A DNA stretch of 64,000 nt from Sphingomicrobium astaxanthinifaciens (GCF_022865105.1 NZ_JAKNYM010000002.1:281501-345500); one strand, 5' to 3'; shown: positions 26,973 through 36,495, counted from the stretch's first letter. Numbers and translations are program-made. The notes: a model not told the origin generated them from the sequence alone.

Positions 26973-28523
26973 CTAGCGAGGCGCCCCGCCGCTCGTTCCC
27001 GGCGGAGGGATCTCGGGCGAGGTCGTCTCGCCCTTCTTCATCTTGAACAGTTCGCGGTCCTCGGGCCCGAAGCCCCAGCGCCAGACGATGACCCCGAAGA
27101 GGAGGAGGATGGCGGGCGCGCCGATCGTCAGCTGCGCCCAGTCGGGCAGCCGCCCGATCATCAGCCCCGGCGGGACGGTGGCGAGCGCGGCCCAGACGAG
27201 CGGCCAGCGCCAGCCCGAGACCCCCGCGTTGACGATCCCCGAGAGCAGCCAGGCCTTGGCGATCGCGGCAAAGCCGAGCGCCGCGGCAAGCCCGATCGCG
27301 GCGCCCGCGGCCTGCACCTCGACCGGATAGCCCATGTTCCTGAGCACGATGATCGCCCCCGCCCCGATCGCCGCCTCGAGCCCGAGCATGATGAAGCCGA
27401 TCAGCATGTTGCGGTGGCGCGCGAGATAGATCAGCGCGGCCTCCGAGACCGCCGCCATCGCGGCGATGACCTCGGCGGCGAGCAGCACCGCGAGGATGAT
27501 ATAGCCCGCGCCGAATTCCTCGCCGACGAGGTTCATCACCGCCATCGCGGGGATCCCGAGCGCCAGCGCCACCCCGGCCTGCGCGGCGATGATCCAGAAG
27601 CCGACCTGCCGCACCTGCTGCGCGACCGCACCCATGTTGCCCGCCTCGACATTCTGGCTGATCACCGGGCCCATGATCGGGTCGAAGCTGGTCTTCAGCT
27701 TGCTCGGCAGCGAGGCGACCTGTTGCGCGGCCCAGTAGATGCCCACGATCGCGGGGCTGAAGAACAGCCCGAGGACGAGGATGTCGAGGCGGCGCGAGGC
27801 CCATTCGGTGGCATCGGCGGCAGCCACCGGCAGGTTGCGCCGCGCCATCGACCACAGCTTGCCGAAATGCGGGTTCCAGTGGTGGGGCAGCCCGTAATCC
27901 TTGACGAACGGCCAGAGCGCGGCGAGCAGCGCGCCGACCATCGAGGCGACATAGGCGACGATCAGTCCGTCGTCGGTCGAGATGAAGGCCCAGATGCCCG
28001 CCACGATCGAGATGGTCCACGGCTCGACGATCGCGCGGCTGCGCACGGTGGCGGCGACATTGTGGCGATAGTTGCACGCCGCGAGCGCGACCTCGGTCCA
28101 CGCCAGCGCGAGCACGGTGATCGGCAGCAGCCGTTCGAGCCCGCGCACCTCCGAGTTGGGGAACATCAGCCAGGGGAAGAGGAACAGCGCCGTCATGATG
28201 ACGAGGCTGCCGAGCATGGCGACGACCATCCCGTCCCACGCGATATGGGTATGCTCTTCCTCGCCCGCCGCCGACAGCTGCTGCGCGAGCCCGCGCTTCA
28301 GTCCCAGCGTGGCGATCTGCGCCGAGAACTCGACCACGATCAGCGCATAGGCAAAGCGCCCCAGCGCCTCGGCGCCGTAGAATTGGCCGGCAATGAAGAG
28401 GAAGGGGATGCGCGCGAGCAGCCGCAGGACGAAGCCGAAAAAGTTGATCCGGCCCCCGCGCGCGAGCGCGGCGAGGTCCTTCTTGCCGCCGTCGGCGCTG
28501 GTGTCGGCAGGCGCGGCGCTCAA
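26973..28523 (-). CDS. Polysaccharide flippase / lipopolysaccharide biosynthesis membrane protein (MOP superfamily)
   Basis: A 516-aa polytopic membrane protein with roughly 12 hydrophobic segments. They begin after a polar 30-residue N-terminus at INFFGFVLRLLARIPFLFIAG, with FYGAEALGRFAYALIV in the second segment. The central SLPSKLKTSFDPIMGPVISQNVEAG resembles the loop of Wzx/MurJ-like flippases. The C-terminus is polar and proline-rich. It most likely moves a lipid-linked saccharide across the inner membrane; the substrate is unknown because no glycosyltransferases are nearby. The start overlaps the polA stop as ATGA, so it is transcribed with polA. Confidence 0.82.
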   Translation of the reverse strand: MSAAPADTSADGGKKDLAALARGGRINFFGFVLRLLARIPFLFIAGQFYGAEALGRFAYALIVVEFSAQIATLGLKRGLAQQLSAAGEEEHTHIAWDGMVVAMLGSLVIMTALFLFPWLMFPNSEVRGLERLLPITVLALAWTEVALAACNYRHNVAATVRSRAIVEPWTISIVAGIWAFISTDDGLIVAYVASMVGALLAALWPFVKDYGLPHHWNPHFGKLWSMARRNLPVAAADATEWASRRLDILVLGLFFSPAIVGIYWAAQQVASLPSKLKTSFDPIMGPVISQNVEAGNMGAVAQQVRQVGFWIIAAQAGVALALGIPAMAVMNLVGEEFGAGYIILAVLLAAEVIAAMAAVSEAALIYLARHRNMLIGFIMLGLEAAIGAGAIIVLRNMGYPVEVQAAGAAIGLAAALGFAAIAKAWLLSGIVNAGVSGWRWPLVWAALATVPPGLMIGRLPDWAQLTIGAPAILLLFGVIVWRWGFGPEDRELFKMKKGETTSPEIPPPGTSGGAPR

Positions 28524-31333
28524 TGCGCAGCCCCCCAGTTGGCGCCCCAGCCGATCTCGACCTCGAGCGGCACGTTGATCACGAGCGCGGGCGCGGCGGC
28601 GCCTTCCATCACCGGGCGGATGACGGCGGCGGCGGCCTCTTCCCTGCCCGCGGGCACTTCGAACAGCAGTTCGTCATGGACTTGGAGGAGCATCTTCACG
28701 TCGTCGAGCCCGGCCTCGGCCAGCGCTTCGTCCATCCGCGCCATCGCGCGCTTGATGAGGTCGGCGCTGGTGCCCTGGATCGGCGCGTTGACCGCCGCGC
28801 GCTCGGCGCCCGCGCGCACGTTGGGCATGCGCGAATTGATGTTGGGGAAATGCGTCTTGCGCCCGAACAGGGTGGTCGTGAATCCCGTCTCCTTCACCTC
28901 GGCGGTGGTCCGCGCGATATAGTTCTGGATGCCGGGGAAGCGCTGGAAATAGGTGTCGATGATCGCCTTGGCCTCGTCGCGCCCGATGTCGAGACGGTTG
29001 GCGAGCCCGAAGGCCGAGATGCCGTAGAGGATGGCGAAGTTGACCGTCTTGGCCTTGCCCCGCGTCTCCTTCATCACCTCGCCGAACAGCTCGGTCGCGG
29101 TGCGGTCGTGGATGTCCTCGCCCTCGTTGAACGCTTCCTTCAGCTGCGGCACGTCGGCCATGTGCGCGGCGAGGCGGAGCTCGATCTGGCTATAGTCGGC
29201 GCTGAGCAAGACATGCCCTTCTTCGGCGACGAAACAGTCGCGGATCTTGGCGCCGATGGGGGTGCGGATCGGGATGTTCTGGAGGTTGGGGTCGTTCGAC
29301 GACAAACGCCCGGTCTGCGCGCCCGCGAGGCTGTAGCTCGTATGCACCCGCCCCGTGCTGGCGTTGATCTGTTCCTGCAGCGCGTCGGTATAGGTCGACT
29401 TCAGTTTCGACAGCTGGCGCCATTCGAGCACCTTGGTCGCGACCTCGAACCCTTCGCTCGCGAGCCGTTCGAGTTCGCTCTGGTCGGTCGAATAATTGCC
29501 CGACTTGCCCTTGCGGCCCCCCTTGGCGCCGAGCTTCTCGAACAGGATGTGGCCGAGCTGCTGGGGCGAGCCGATGGTGAATTCCTCGCCCGCGGCTGCG
29601 TAGATCTGCTTTTCGAGCGCGGCCATGTCCTCGGCGAACTGCTTGGACAGGCTGGCGAGGCGCGCGCGGTCGACCTTGATGCCGCGCAGCTCCATCTTCG
29701 CGAGCACTTCGGGCATCGGCCGGTCGACGCGCTCGTAGACCCGCGCGGCGCGTTCGGGCGCCATGCGCGGTTTGAGCCGCTGCCACAGCCGCAGCGCGAT
29801 ATCGGCGTCCTCGGCGGCATATTCGGTGGCCTTGTCCAGGGGGACCTCGGCAAAACTGATCTGCTTCCTGCCGGTGCCGCAGACCGCCTTGAAGGGGATG
29901 CACTCATGCTCGAAATGCTGCTTGGCCAGCGTGTCGAGCCCATGCCCCTGCAGCCCGCGCCCGGCGTCGAGGTTGAAGCTCATGACCAGCGTGTCGTCAT
30001 AGGGGGCGAGCCGGATGCCCTCGCGGCTGAACATGGCGAGGTCATATTTGAGGTTGTGCCCGACCTTGAGCACCGCCGCGTCCTCGAGCAGCGGTTTCAA
30101 TTTCGCGAGCACCTCGGCCTTGTCCAGCTGGTCTGGGCGCTCGCCCAAGAGGTCGGCGCCGCCATGGCCCAAAGGGATGTAGCAGGCGACATCGGGGCCG
30201 ACCGCCAGGCTGATGCCCACCAGTTCGCCGGTGACGCAGTCGAGGCAGTCGGTCTCGGTATCGATCGCGACATGGCCGACATGGCGCGCGGCGAGAATCC
30301 AGCGCTCGAGGTCGGTCATGTCGGTGATCGTCTCATATTTGGAGCGATCGACGCTGATCTTCTCGGGCTCGGGCGGGTCGGCGGGGCCGTGATCGCCGCT
30401 GTCCATCCCGGTCGCGCCTGCCTTGCCGCGCTCGGCCTCGGTCTTCGAGCCCCCGCCCATCCGTTCGAGGAGGCGCTTGAAGCCCTGTTCCTCGAGAAAG
30501 GCGCGCAGCGGTTCGGCGGGGATGCCGTCGAGCTTCAGTTCTTCCAGGGGCTGGGGCAGCGGGTGGTCGCAGATGAGCTCGACCAGCTGGCGCGACAGCC
30601 GTGCATTGTCGGCATGTTCGGTGAGATTGCGCTTCAAGGCGGGCTTGGTGATCTTGTCGAGGCTCGAGAGGATCGTGTCGAGGTCGCCATATTGCTCGAG
30701 CAGCTGCGCGGCGGTCTTGGGACCGACCCCGGGGACGCCGGGGACATTGTCGACCTTGTCCCCCATCATCGCGAGCAGGTCGCCGACCTTCTCGGGGGGC
30801 ACGCCGAACTTCTCGATCACATCCTCGCGGCGGATGCGCTTGTCCTTCATCGTGTCGAGCATGTCGACGTCGGCGCCATTGTCGCGCGTCTCGATCAGCT
30901 GCATCAGGTCCTTGTCGGAAGAGACGATGGTGACGCGCCAGCCCCGGTCGGCGGCGGCGCGCGCATAGCAGGCGATGATGTCGTCGGCCTCGAGCCCCTC
31001 TTCCTCGATGCAGGGCAGCGAGAAGGCGCGGGTCGCCTCGCGCACCAGCGGGAATTGCGGCACGAGATCTTCGGGCGCGGGCGGGCGGTTGGCCTTGTAT
31101 TGCTCGAACAGTTCGTCGCGGTGGGTCTTGCCCGAGGCATCGAGGATCACCGCGAGGTGGCTCGGCCCATCTTCCTTGTTGAGGCCGTCGGCGAGCTTCC
31201 ACAGCATCGCGGTATAGCCATAGACGGCGCCGGCGGGGATCCCCGCCTTGTTCGTGATCGGCGGGAGGACATGATAGGCGCGAAAGATATAGCTCGAGCC
31301 ATCGACGAGATAGAGGTGGGGCTGGTCGGCCAT
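28520..31333 (-). CDS. polA: DNA polymerase I
   Basis: A 937-aa repair and Okazaki-fragment polymerase with all three domains. The 5' nuclease (about 1-300) has LYLVDGSSYIFRAYH, EADDIIACYA, SSDKDLMQL and GVPGVGPKTAAQLL. The 3'-5' exonuclease (about 330-530) has VAIDTETDCLD and LKVGHNLKYDLAMF with intact acidic residues. The polymerase (about 540-937) has TGRLSSNDPNLQNIPIR, LLSADYSQIELRLAAH, AKTVNFAILYGISAFGLA and LLQVHDELLFEVP. It is complete, with the first ATG matching the family N-terminus. Confidence 0.97.
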   Translation of the reverse strand: MADQPHLYLVDGSSYIFRAYHVLPPITNKAGIPAGAVYGYTAMLWKLADGLNKEDGPSHLAVILDASGKTHRDELFEQYKANRPPAPEDLVPQFPLVREATRAFSLPCIEEEGLEADDIIACYARAAADRGWRVTIVSSDKDLMQLIETRDNGADVDMLDTMKDKRIRREDVIEKFGVPPEKVGDLLAMMGDKVDNVPGVPGVGPKTAAQLLEQYGDLDTILSSLDKITKPALKRNLTEHADNARLSRQLVELICDHPLPQPLEELKLDGIPAEPLRAFLEEQGFKRLLERMGGGSKTEAERGKAGATGMDSGDHGPADPPEPEKISVDRSKYETITDMTDLERWILAARHVGHVAIDTETDCLDCVTGELVGISLAVGPDVACYIPLGHGGADLLGERPDQLDKAEVLAKLKPLLEDAAVLKVGHNLKYDLAMFSREGIRLAPYDDTLVMSFNLDAGRGLQGHGLDTLAKQHFEHECIPFKAVCGTGRKQISFAEVPLDKATEYAAEDADIALRLWQRLKPRMAPERAARVYERVDRPMPEVLAKMELRGIKVDRARLASLSKQFAEDMAALEKQIYAAAGEEFTIGSPQQLGHILFEKLGAKGGRKGKSGNYSTDQSELERLASEGFEVATKVLEWRQLSKLKSTYTDALQEQINASTGRVHTSYSLAGAQTGRLSSNDPNLQNIPIRTPIGAKIRDCFVAEEGHVLLSADYSQIELRLAAHMADVPQLKEAFNEGEDIHDRTATELFGEVMKETRGKAKTVNFAILYGISAFGLANRLDIGRDEAKAIIDTYFQRFPGIQNYIARTTAEVKETGFTTTLFGRKTHFPNINSRMPNVRAGAERAAVNAPIQGTSADLIKRAMARMDEALAEAGLDDVKMLLQVHDELLFEVPAGREEAAAAVIRPVMEGAAAPALVINVPLEVEIGWGANWGAAH

Positions 31334-31492
31334 GGCGGGGGTTTAGCAGGGCTGGCCCGCCATGCCATGCCAAAATACGGCGGCCCCGTTATCCTCCAGT
31401 TGCCGCTGGGGGTCGACGAATGGCGCCGCGGGCACGGCACCTTTGCGCGGCTCGCGCGTCCTGTGGAGGACGATCAAGCCTAAGGTTCTCCA

Positions 31493-31690
31493 ATGCCCCG
31501 ATTTTCCATTCTCTATTTCCACGACGACCAGGTCGTCGACGCCGAGACCCTGCCCGCGATCGACATGCTCGAGGCGATCGAACATGCGCGCCTCTGCGCG
31601 GGGCCGCGGCGCGCCGAGATCTGGTCGGGCACGCGCTGCGTCGGCGAAGTCGGCGGGCACCGGGCGGCGCCGTTCAAGATTCCCGCCTAG
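31493..31690 (+). CDS. Small hypothetical protein
   Basis: A 65-aa ORF starting MPRFSILYFHDDQVVDAETL. It looks like a short beta-alpha domain with DMLEAIEHARLCAGPRRAEIWSG, weakly reminiscent of DUF6894-type small proteins, which begin with a phenylalanine/tyrosine strand and a D-D-x-hydrophobic turn. I cannot assign a function. It lies between polA (divergent, 159 bp away) and a small membrane protein gene. Coding potential is supported only by its compact composition and position. Confidence 0.5.
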   Translation: MPRFSILYFHDDQVVDAETLPAIDMLEAIEHARLCAGPRRAEIWSGTRCVGEVGGHRAAPFKIPA

Positions 31691-31760
31691 GGTTTGACCG
31701 CGATCAAGGCGCGCGCGCCGGCACCCTGCCAGAAGACGGGCATCCAACAGGAGATGCCCA

Positions 31761-32195
31761 ATGTCGAAACCGATCAAGGATGCCGAACTGCTCGCCGCCG
31801 CCAAGGTGGTGGAAGCGCCCCGCCTGCCCAATATCCGCGCCCATCTCGAGGACCGCAATTTCGAATTGCCGGTCGCGCTCCATGCCGGGGTCTTCGGGCT
31901 GTTCCTCGTCTACCTCGGGGTGATGGGGCTGGGGTTTTCGCATCCCGAGATGGTCATCCCGATCGCGATCTGCCTGCTGTTCACCGCCGCCTTCTATATC
32001 GTGCCGATGGCCTGGGCGGTGATGAACCCCGCGCAGGCCGACAAGGCGATGCCGCTGCAGGCGCTGTTCGACAAGGGCATTGCCATCCACACCGGCCACA
32101 GCCGCGGCGGTGATGCCGCGACCCAGGTCCTCATCCTTCCCGTCCTCATCCTCGGCTGGGGCATCGCCGTGGTGAGCATCGCGGCGCTGGCGTAA
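31761..32195 (+). CDS. Small inner-membrane protein
   Basis: A 144-aa protein with a polar N-terminus and three hydrophobic segments. These are about 40-58 (GVFGLFLVYLGVMGLGF), 64-87 (MVIPIAICLLFTAAFYIVPM) and 122-143 (TQVLILPVLILGWGIAVVSI). Between them lies an amphipathic stretch with DKAMPLQALFDKGIAIHTGHS. The family is not recognised; a similar protein is common in sphingomonads as far as I recall, but I cannot name it. AGGAG precedes the ATG. It is convergent with the FNR-type gene, with a 1-bp gap. Confidence 0.75.
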   Translation: MSKPIKDAELLAAAKVVEAPRLPNIRAHLEDRNFELPVALHAGVFGLFLVYLGVMGLGFSHPEMVIPIAICLLFTAAFYIVPMAWAVMNPAQADKAMPLQALFDKGIAIHTGHSRGGDAATQVLILPVLILGWGIAVVSIAALA

Positions 32196-32196
32196 A

Positions 32197-32883
32197 CTAT
32201 CCCGCCAATGCCGCGAGCCGCGCGGGGTCCGTGATCCGGATCCCGCGCGGTCCTGTTTTGGCGATGACTCCGTCCTTCTCCAGCCGGGTGAGCTGGCGCG
32301 ACACCGTCTCGATGGTCAGCCCGAGCAGCCCCGCCATCTCGCCGCGCGTCAGCGGCAGGTCGAACTCGCCCGCCGAGTGACAGGGCGACTGGCTCGCCGC
32401 GCGGGCGAGCGAGCGGATGAGGTTGGCGATCTTGGCGCCCGCGCCCTTCCTGGCATCGAGCGCGATCTGCTCGCGCGCCTCGAACAGGTCCTGGCTCGAC
32501 CGGCGCAGCAAGGCGCGCGCCAGCGCGGGGAAACGCTCAATCGCGCGCTCATAGTCGCGGCGGTCGAACAGGCACAGCCGGCTGGCGGTCAGCGCGACGA
32601 TGTCGTGCTTCTCGACGGGCGCGAACATCTCGCCGACGAACCCCGCGGGGTGGACGAGGCTGAGGATGCGCTCGTTGCCGTCGGCGTCGACATGCGCGAT
32701 CTTGAGGAGCCCGCTGTTGAGCGTCGCGCAGACATCGGCCTCGTCGCCGGCATGGAACAGCACCTCGCCGCGCTCCAGCGTGCGGTGCGACCCCAGCCGC
32801 GCCAGCTCCTCGCGCTGTTCCTCGTCGAGCGCCGAGCAGGCGGCGCTGTCGCGCACGGGGCAGGTATCGCAGTGAAGTTTCAC
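32197..32883 (-). CDS. Crp/FNR-family regulator with four-cysteine FNR signature
   Basis: A 228-aa FNR-type transcription factor. Three N-terminal cysteines, C5-x2-C8-x7-C16, and a fourth at C104 (ASRLCLFDRRDYE) match the pattern that binds an oxygen-labile 4Fe-4S cluster in FNR/FnrN. The cyclic-nucleotide-binding-like beta-roll spans about 25-115. The helix-turn-helix is LTRGEMAGLLGLTIETVSRQLTRLEKDG, with the FNR-type recognition E-T-V-S-R. It starts with GTG at 32883, overlapping the nadB stop as GTGA. An additional cysteine (C52) is unlikely to be a ligand. It likely senses oxygen; targets are unknown. Confidence 0.88.
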   Translation of the reverse strand: MKLHCDTCPVRDSAACSALDEEQREELARLGSHRTLERGEVLFHAGDEADVCATLNSGLLKIAHVDADGNERILSLVHPAGFVGEMFAPVEKHDIVALTASRLCLFDRRDYERAIERFPALARALLRRSSQDLFEAREQIALDARKGAGAKIANLIRSLARAASQSPCHSAGEFDLPLTRGEMAGLLGLTIETVSRQLTRLEKDGVIAKTGPRGIRITDPARLAALAG

Positions 32884-34466
32884 GGCGCCAGCACCGTATC
32901 CTGCGCCACCGCGTCCGTCTCCGGATGATCGAGCGTATAGTGGAGCCCGCGGCTCTCGTGGCGTTTGAGCGCGCAGCGGACGATGAGGTCGGCGACCTCG
33001 ACGAGGCTCCTCAACTCGATGAGGTCGGGGGTGACGCGGAAGTGGCGGTAATAATCGTCGACCTCGCGGCGCAACAGGTCGATCCGCGCCTTGGCGCGTT
33101 CGAGGCGCTTGGTGGTGCGCACGATGCCGACGAAATTCCACATGAAGCGGCGGATCTCGCCCCAGACCTGCTGGATGACGACTTCCTCATCGCTGTCGGT
33201 GACACGGCTTTCGTCCCAGTCGCGGATGGCGATCGGTTCGGGGAGCGTGTCGAAATTGGTCTTGATATGCTCGGCCGCGGCGTCGCCGAAGACGAAGCAT
33301 TCGAGCAGGCTGTTGCTGGCGAGGCGATTGGCGCCGTGGAGGCCCGACATGGTCACCTCGCCCGCCGCATAGAGCCCGGGCGCATCGGTGCGGCCATGTT
33401 CATCGACCATGACCCCCCCGCAGGTATAATGCTGCGCGGGCACCACCGGGATGGGCTCCCGGGTGATGTCGATGCCGAGCCCGATGAGCTTGTCGTAGAT
33501 CGTCGGGAAATGCGCCTTCACGAACGCCTCGCCCCGGTGCGAGATGTCGAGATGGACATAGTCGAGACCGTCGCGCTTGATCTCGGCGTCGATGGCGCGG
33601 GCGACGATGTCGCGCGGCGCGAGTTCGAGCCGCTCGTCGTGATTGGCCATGAAGCGCTCGCCGGTCTCGGGATTGGTGAGGATCCCGCCCTCGCCGCGCA
33701 CCGCCTCGGTGATGAGGAAATTCTTCACTTCGAGGTTGTAGAGGCAGGTCGGGTGGAACTGCATGAATTCCATGTTGGAGACGCGGCAGCCCGCGCGCCA
33801 CGCCATCGCGATGCCGTCGCCCGTCGCGCCGCGCGGCGCGGTCGAGAAGAGATAGGCGCGCCCCGCCCCGCCCGCTGCCAGCACGGTGGCGCGCGCGGTG
33901 ATCGTCTCGACCACCCCCGCGCCGCGTTCGAGCGCGTAGACGCCGTGCACGTTGCCGCTGGTCGAATAGTCCTCGCCGTGCCGCCCCTGGATGAAGTCGA
34001 TCGCCACGCGGCCCGGCAGCAGCGTGATATTGTCGTGCATCACCGCCGCCTTCTCGAGCGCCTGCGCCACCGCCCAGCCGGTGGCGTCATGGACATGGAC
34101 GATGCGGCGGTGGCTGTGCCCGCCCTCGCGGGTGAGGTGCCAGTCGCCGTCGGTGTCGAGGTTGAAGGGGACGCCGAGGCTGGCGAGTTTCTCGATTGCG
34201 GCGGGGGCGCGCTCGACCACCATCTCGACGATCTCGCGGTCGTTCAACCCGGCGCCCGCGATCATCGTGTCGCGAATGTGGTTTTCGAAACTGTCCTCGT
34301 CCTCGAGCACCGCGGCGATCCCGCCCTGCGCCCATTCGGTCGCGCCGCCGCCCAGCTTGCCCTTGGCGAGCACCCCGACCTTGAAGCGCTCGGCGAGGTT
34401 CAGCGCGGCGGTGAGGCCGGCCGCCCCGGTGCCGATCACGAGGACGTCGAAGTCGAGGCTAGTCAT
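32880..34466 (-). CDS. nadB: L-aspartate oxidase
   Basis: A 528-aa flavoprotein that oxidises aspartate to iminoaspartate for NAD synthesis, using O2 or fumarate as acceptor. FAD motif VIGTGAAGLTAALNLAE is at the N-terminus; GGGATEWAQGGIAAVL, HSHRRIVHVHDATGWAV, MQFHPTCLY, TEAVRGEGG, the active-site PAQHYTCGGV and GLHGANRLASNSLLEC follow. The C-terminal helical domain is full-length. I chose MTSLDFDV at 34466. nadA and nadC are not in the window. Translational coupling to an FNR-type regulator is notable. Confidence 0.95.
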   Translation of the reverse strand: MTSLDFDVLVIGTGAAGLTAALNLAERFKVGVLAKGKLGGGATEWAQGGIAAVLEDEDSFENHIRDTMIAGAGLNDREIVEMVVERAPAAIEKLASLGVPFNLDTDGDWHLTREGGHSHRRIVHVHDATGWAVAQALEKAAVMHDNITLLPGRVAIDFIQGRHGEDYSTSGNVHGVYALERGAGVVETITARATVLAAGGAGRAYLFSTAPRGATGDGIAMAWRAGCRVSNMEFMQFHPTCLYNLEVKNFLITEAVRGEGGILTNPETGERFMANHDERLELAPRDIVARAIDAEIKRDGLDYVHLDISHRGEAFVKAHFPTIYDKLIGLGIDITREPIPVVPAQHYTCGGVMVDEHGRTDAPGLYAAGEVTMSGLHGANRLASNSLLECFVFGDAAAEHIKTNFDTLPEPIAIRDWDESRVTDSDEEVVIQQVWGEIRRFMWNFVGIVRTTKRLERAKARIDLLRREVDDYYRHFRVTPDLIELRSLVEVADLIVRCALKRHESRGLHYTLDHPETDAVAQDTVLAP

Positions 34467-34513
34467 TTTTCCGCTTGAACACGGCCCCGCATCGGTGTGC
34501 AAGTGCCAAACCT

Positions 34514-35473
34514 ATGGACGCCGATCGTCGCAAAGAGCTGGAAGCGCGCCGCGCCGCGATGCATGCGCGGGCCGAGGCGGCGCCGCGCGGGCAGATCGCC
34601 GACTGGCTCTCCTTCCTTTGCGTTCCTCACCAGGCGGCGAACGAAGGTATCTGGACCCCACCGCACGTGAGTACCACGGCGACGCGCCTCTATTGGGAGG
34701 ACAGCCCGCCGATCCCGCCAGAGGACTGGGACTTCGCGCACGACCCGGCCGAAAAGGTGCGCCACGTCCGCCGCTTTCTCGAGGAAGTCGCGGTCCCCGA
34801 AACCATCCTCACCTTCGCCTATGACGCGATGACCTCGAATATCCGGATCCGGCTGGCCGATGCGCAGCCGGTCCTCGGCATCCTGCTCGACGAGACCTGG
34901 ACCGTCTGGGTGACGGCGCGCCCCGCATGCTGGCTGATCGAGGCCCATCGCGACGGCACGGTGCGCCTGTCGCGCCCGCCCCGGCGCACGCTCAAGGAGG
35001 AGGCTGCGCAGCGGGCGAGGGAGCGCGCCCACGCGCTGCCAATGATCGAGGCGCTCGAGGCCGCAGGGGAATGGCATATGCCGATCGCCAGCGACGATCC
35101 GCGCGCGCCCGACCGGCCGCGCTTTCGCAACGGTTATCGCAAGGACCCCGAGCCGACCTCGATCAACGGGTTCGTCGAGCACCACCAGTTTGACGCGATG
35201 CGGGCGCGCGTGTTCGACTGGCTTGCCGCGCGCGTCGACGAGAAGGTGGTGATGGTCTGGGACGGCTATCCCGCGGCACCCTATGTCGCGATGGCGGGGG
35301 CGACGCTCTTGCGGCACTTCGATGCCTTCATGCGGATGCTCGAGGTCGAGGTCGACAATCCCGACGGCATCCCGATCCAGCCGCGCACCGTGACCGCCTG
35401 GGCGCCGGGCGAGAACTGGTCGCTCCAGCTCGACTGGAACGGCCCCATGTGGAAATATTCGGGGCTCGACTAG
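34514..35473 (+). CDS. Hypothetical protein, 319 aa
   Basis: Soluble, acidic protein with no signal peptide or membrane segment. The N-terminus is a charged helix (MDADRRKELEARRAAMHAR). Tryptophan-rich segments follow, such as LDETWTVWVTARPACWLIEAHRDG and WAPGENWSLQLDWNGPMW. The middle contains RPRFRNGYRKDPEPTSINGFVEHHQFD. I do not recognise the family. It is divergent from nadB, with a 47-bp gap, and convergent with an ABC ATPase gene, whose stop it overlaps by 4 bp. An ATG at 34475 is possible but would begin next to the nadB start region. Confidence 0.7.
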   Translation: MDADRRKELEARRAAMHARAEAAPRGQIADWLSFLCVPHQAANEGIWTPPHVSTTATRLYWEDSPPIPPEDWDFAHDPAEKVRHVRRFLEEVAVPETILTFAYDAMTSNIRIRLADAQPVLGILLDETWTVWVTARPACWLIEAHRDGTVRLSRPPRRTLKEEAAQRARERAHALPMIEALEAAGEWHMPIASDDPRAPDRPRFRNGYRKDPEPTSINGFVEHHQFDAMRARVFDWLAARVDEKVVMVWDGYPAAPYVAMAGATLLRHFDAFMRMLEVEVDNPDGIPIQPRTVTAWAPGENWSLQLDWNGPMWKYSGLD

Positions 35474-36387
35474 CCCCGCGTCAGGCTGAGGAACACGTCC
35501 TCGAGATCGGGCTCGCGCGTGCGCACGTCGACGATGTCATAGCCCTCGCGCGCGAGCAGCCGCAGCACCTCGCCCGCATGCACCTTGTCCTTGGAATAGG
35601 AGATCGCGACCTCGGTATCGCCGATCCGCTCGATCTTCTCGAAGCGATCGTCGGCGGGCAGCGCGGCGACGGGCTTGTCGAAGGTGACGACGACCTGCTT
35701 CTCCTGCGCCCGCGCGATCAGCTGGCGGGTCGGCTCGTTGGTGACGAGCTTGCCGTGGTTGATGATCGCGATGCGGTCGCACAATTCCTCGGCTTCCTCG
35801 AGATAATGAGTGGTGAGCACCACCGTGACACCGCGCGCGTGCAATTCGCGGACATAGTCCCACAGTTGCTGGCGCAGGTCGATGTCGACCCCCGCGGTGG
35901 GCTCGTCGAGGACGAGGATGGGGGGCGAATGGACCATCGCCTTGGCAACCAGCAGGCGGCGCTTCATGCCGCCCGACAGCGTGCGCGCATAGGCATCGGC
36001 CTTGTCGGTGAGCGCGACCGCCTCGAGCAGCTCGGCGGTGCGGCGATCGCGCGGCGCGATGCCGTAGAGCCCGGCCTGGATCTCGAGCGCCTCGGCGGGG
36101 GTGAAGAAGGGGTCGAACAGGATTTCCTGCGGCACGATGCCGATCGACCGCTTGGCGTTGCGATGGTCGCGATCGATGTCGAAGCCCCAGATTTCGGCGC
36201 GCCCGCTCGTCTTGGTGACGAGCCCGGCGAGGATGTTGATCAGCGTCGACTTGCCCGCGCCATTGGGGCCGAGCAGCCCGAAGATCTGCCCCTGCGGCAC
36301 CTCGAAGCTGACATCGTCGAGCGCCCGCTTGCCCCCGGCATAGGTCTTCGACAACTGCTCGATGCGGATCGCGGGGGGCTGGGTCAT
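35470..36387 (-). CDS. ABC-2-type transporter ATP-binding protein
   Basis: A 305-aa ATPase. Walker A is GLLGPNGAGKST (about 38-49), the Q-loop IGIVPQEILFDPFFT, the signature TLSGGMKRRLLVA and Walker B ILVLDEPTAGVDIDLRQ, followed by the H-loop TTHYLEEAEELCDR. A C-terminal extension of about 80 residues resembles the DUF4162-type tail of drug/polysaccharide exporters, with EPDLEDVFLSLT at the end. It resembles the YadG/NatA group. No ABC-2 permease is next to it, so its partner must be encoded elsewhere. Upstream in-frame ATGs are rejected because MTQPPAIRIEQLSKTY starts the domain properly. Confidence 0.9.
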   Translation of the reverse strand: MTQPPAIRIEQLSKTYAGGKRALDDVSFEVPQGQIFGLLGPNGAGKSTLINILAGLVTKTSGRAEIWGFDIDRDHRNAKRSIGIVPQEILFDPFFTPAEALEIQAGLYGIAPRDRRTAELLEAVALTDKADAYARTLSGGMKRRLLVAKAMVHSPPILVLDEPTAGVDIDLRQQLWDYVRELHARGVTVVLTTHYLEEAEELCDRIAIINHGKLVTNEPTRQLIARAQEKQVVVTFDKPVAALPADDRFEKIERIGDTEVAISYSKDKVHAGEVLRLLAREGYDIVDVRTREPDLEDVFLSLTRG

Positions 36388-36495
36388 GCCCGCTGCCTTA
36401 GGCATGCCGGCGCGCCCCGCCAAGCCCTCGCGCCCCCGCGGCGCGGGCGCGCGCGGCGGTTGCCGCGGCGGGGCGGCTTCGCTAATCGGCAAGCC

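Noticed and set aside
34475-34513. Longer N-terminus for the hypothetical protein at 34514
   Set aside because: The added 13 residues start very close to the nadB start on the other strand and contain no recognisable sequence.
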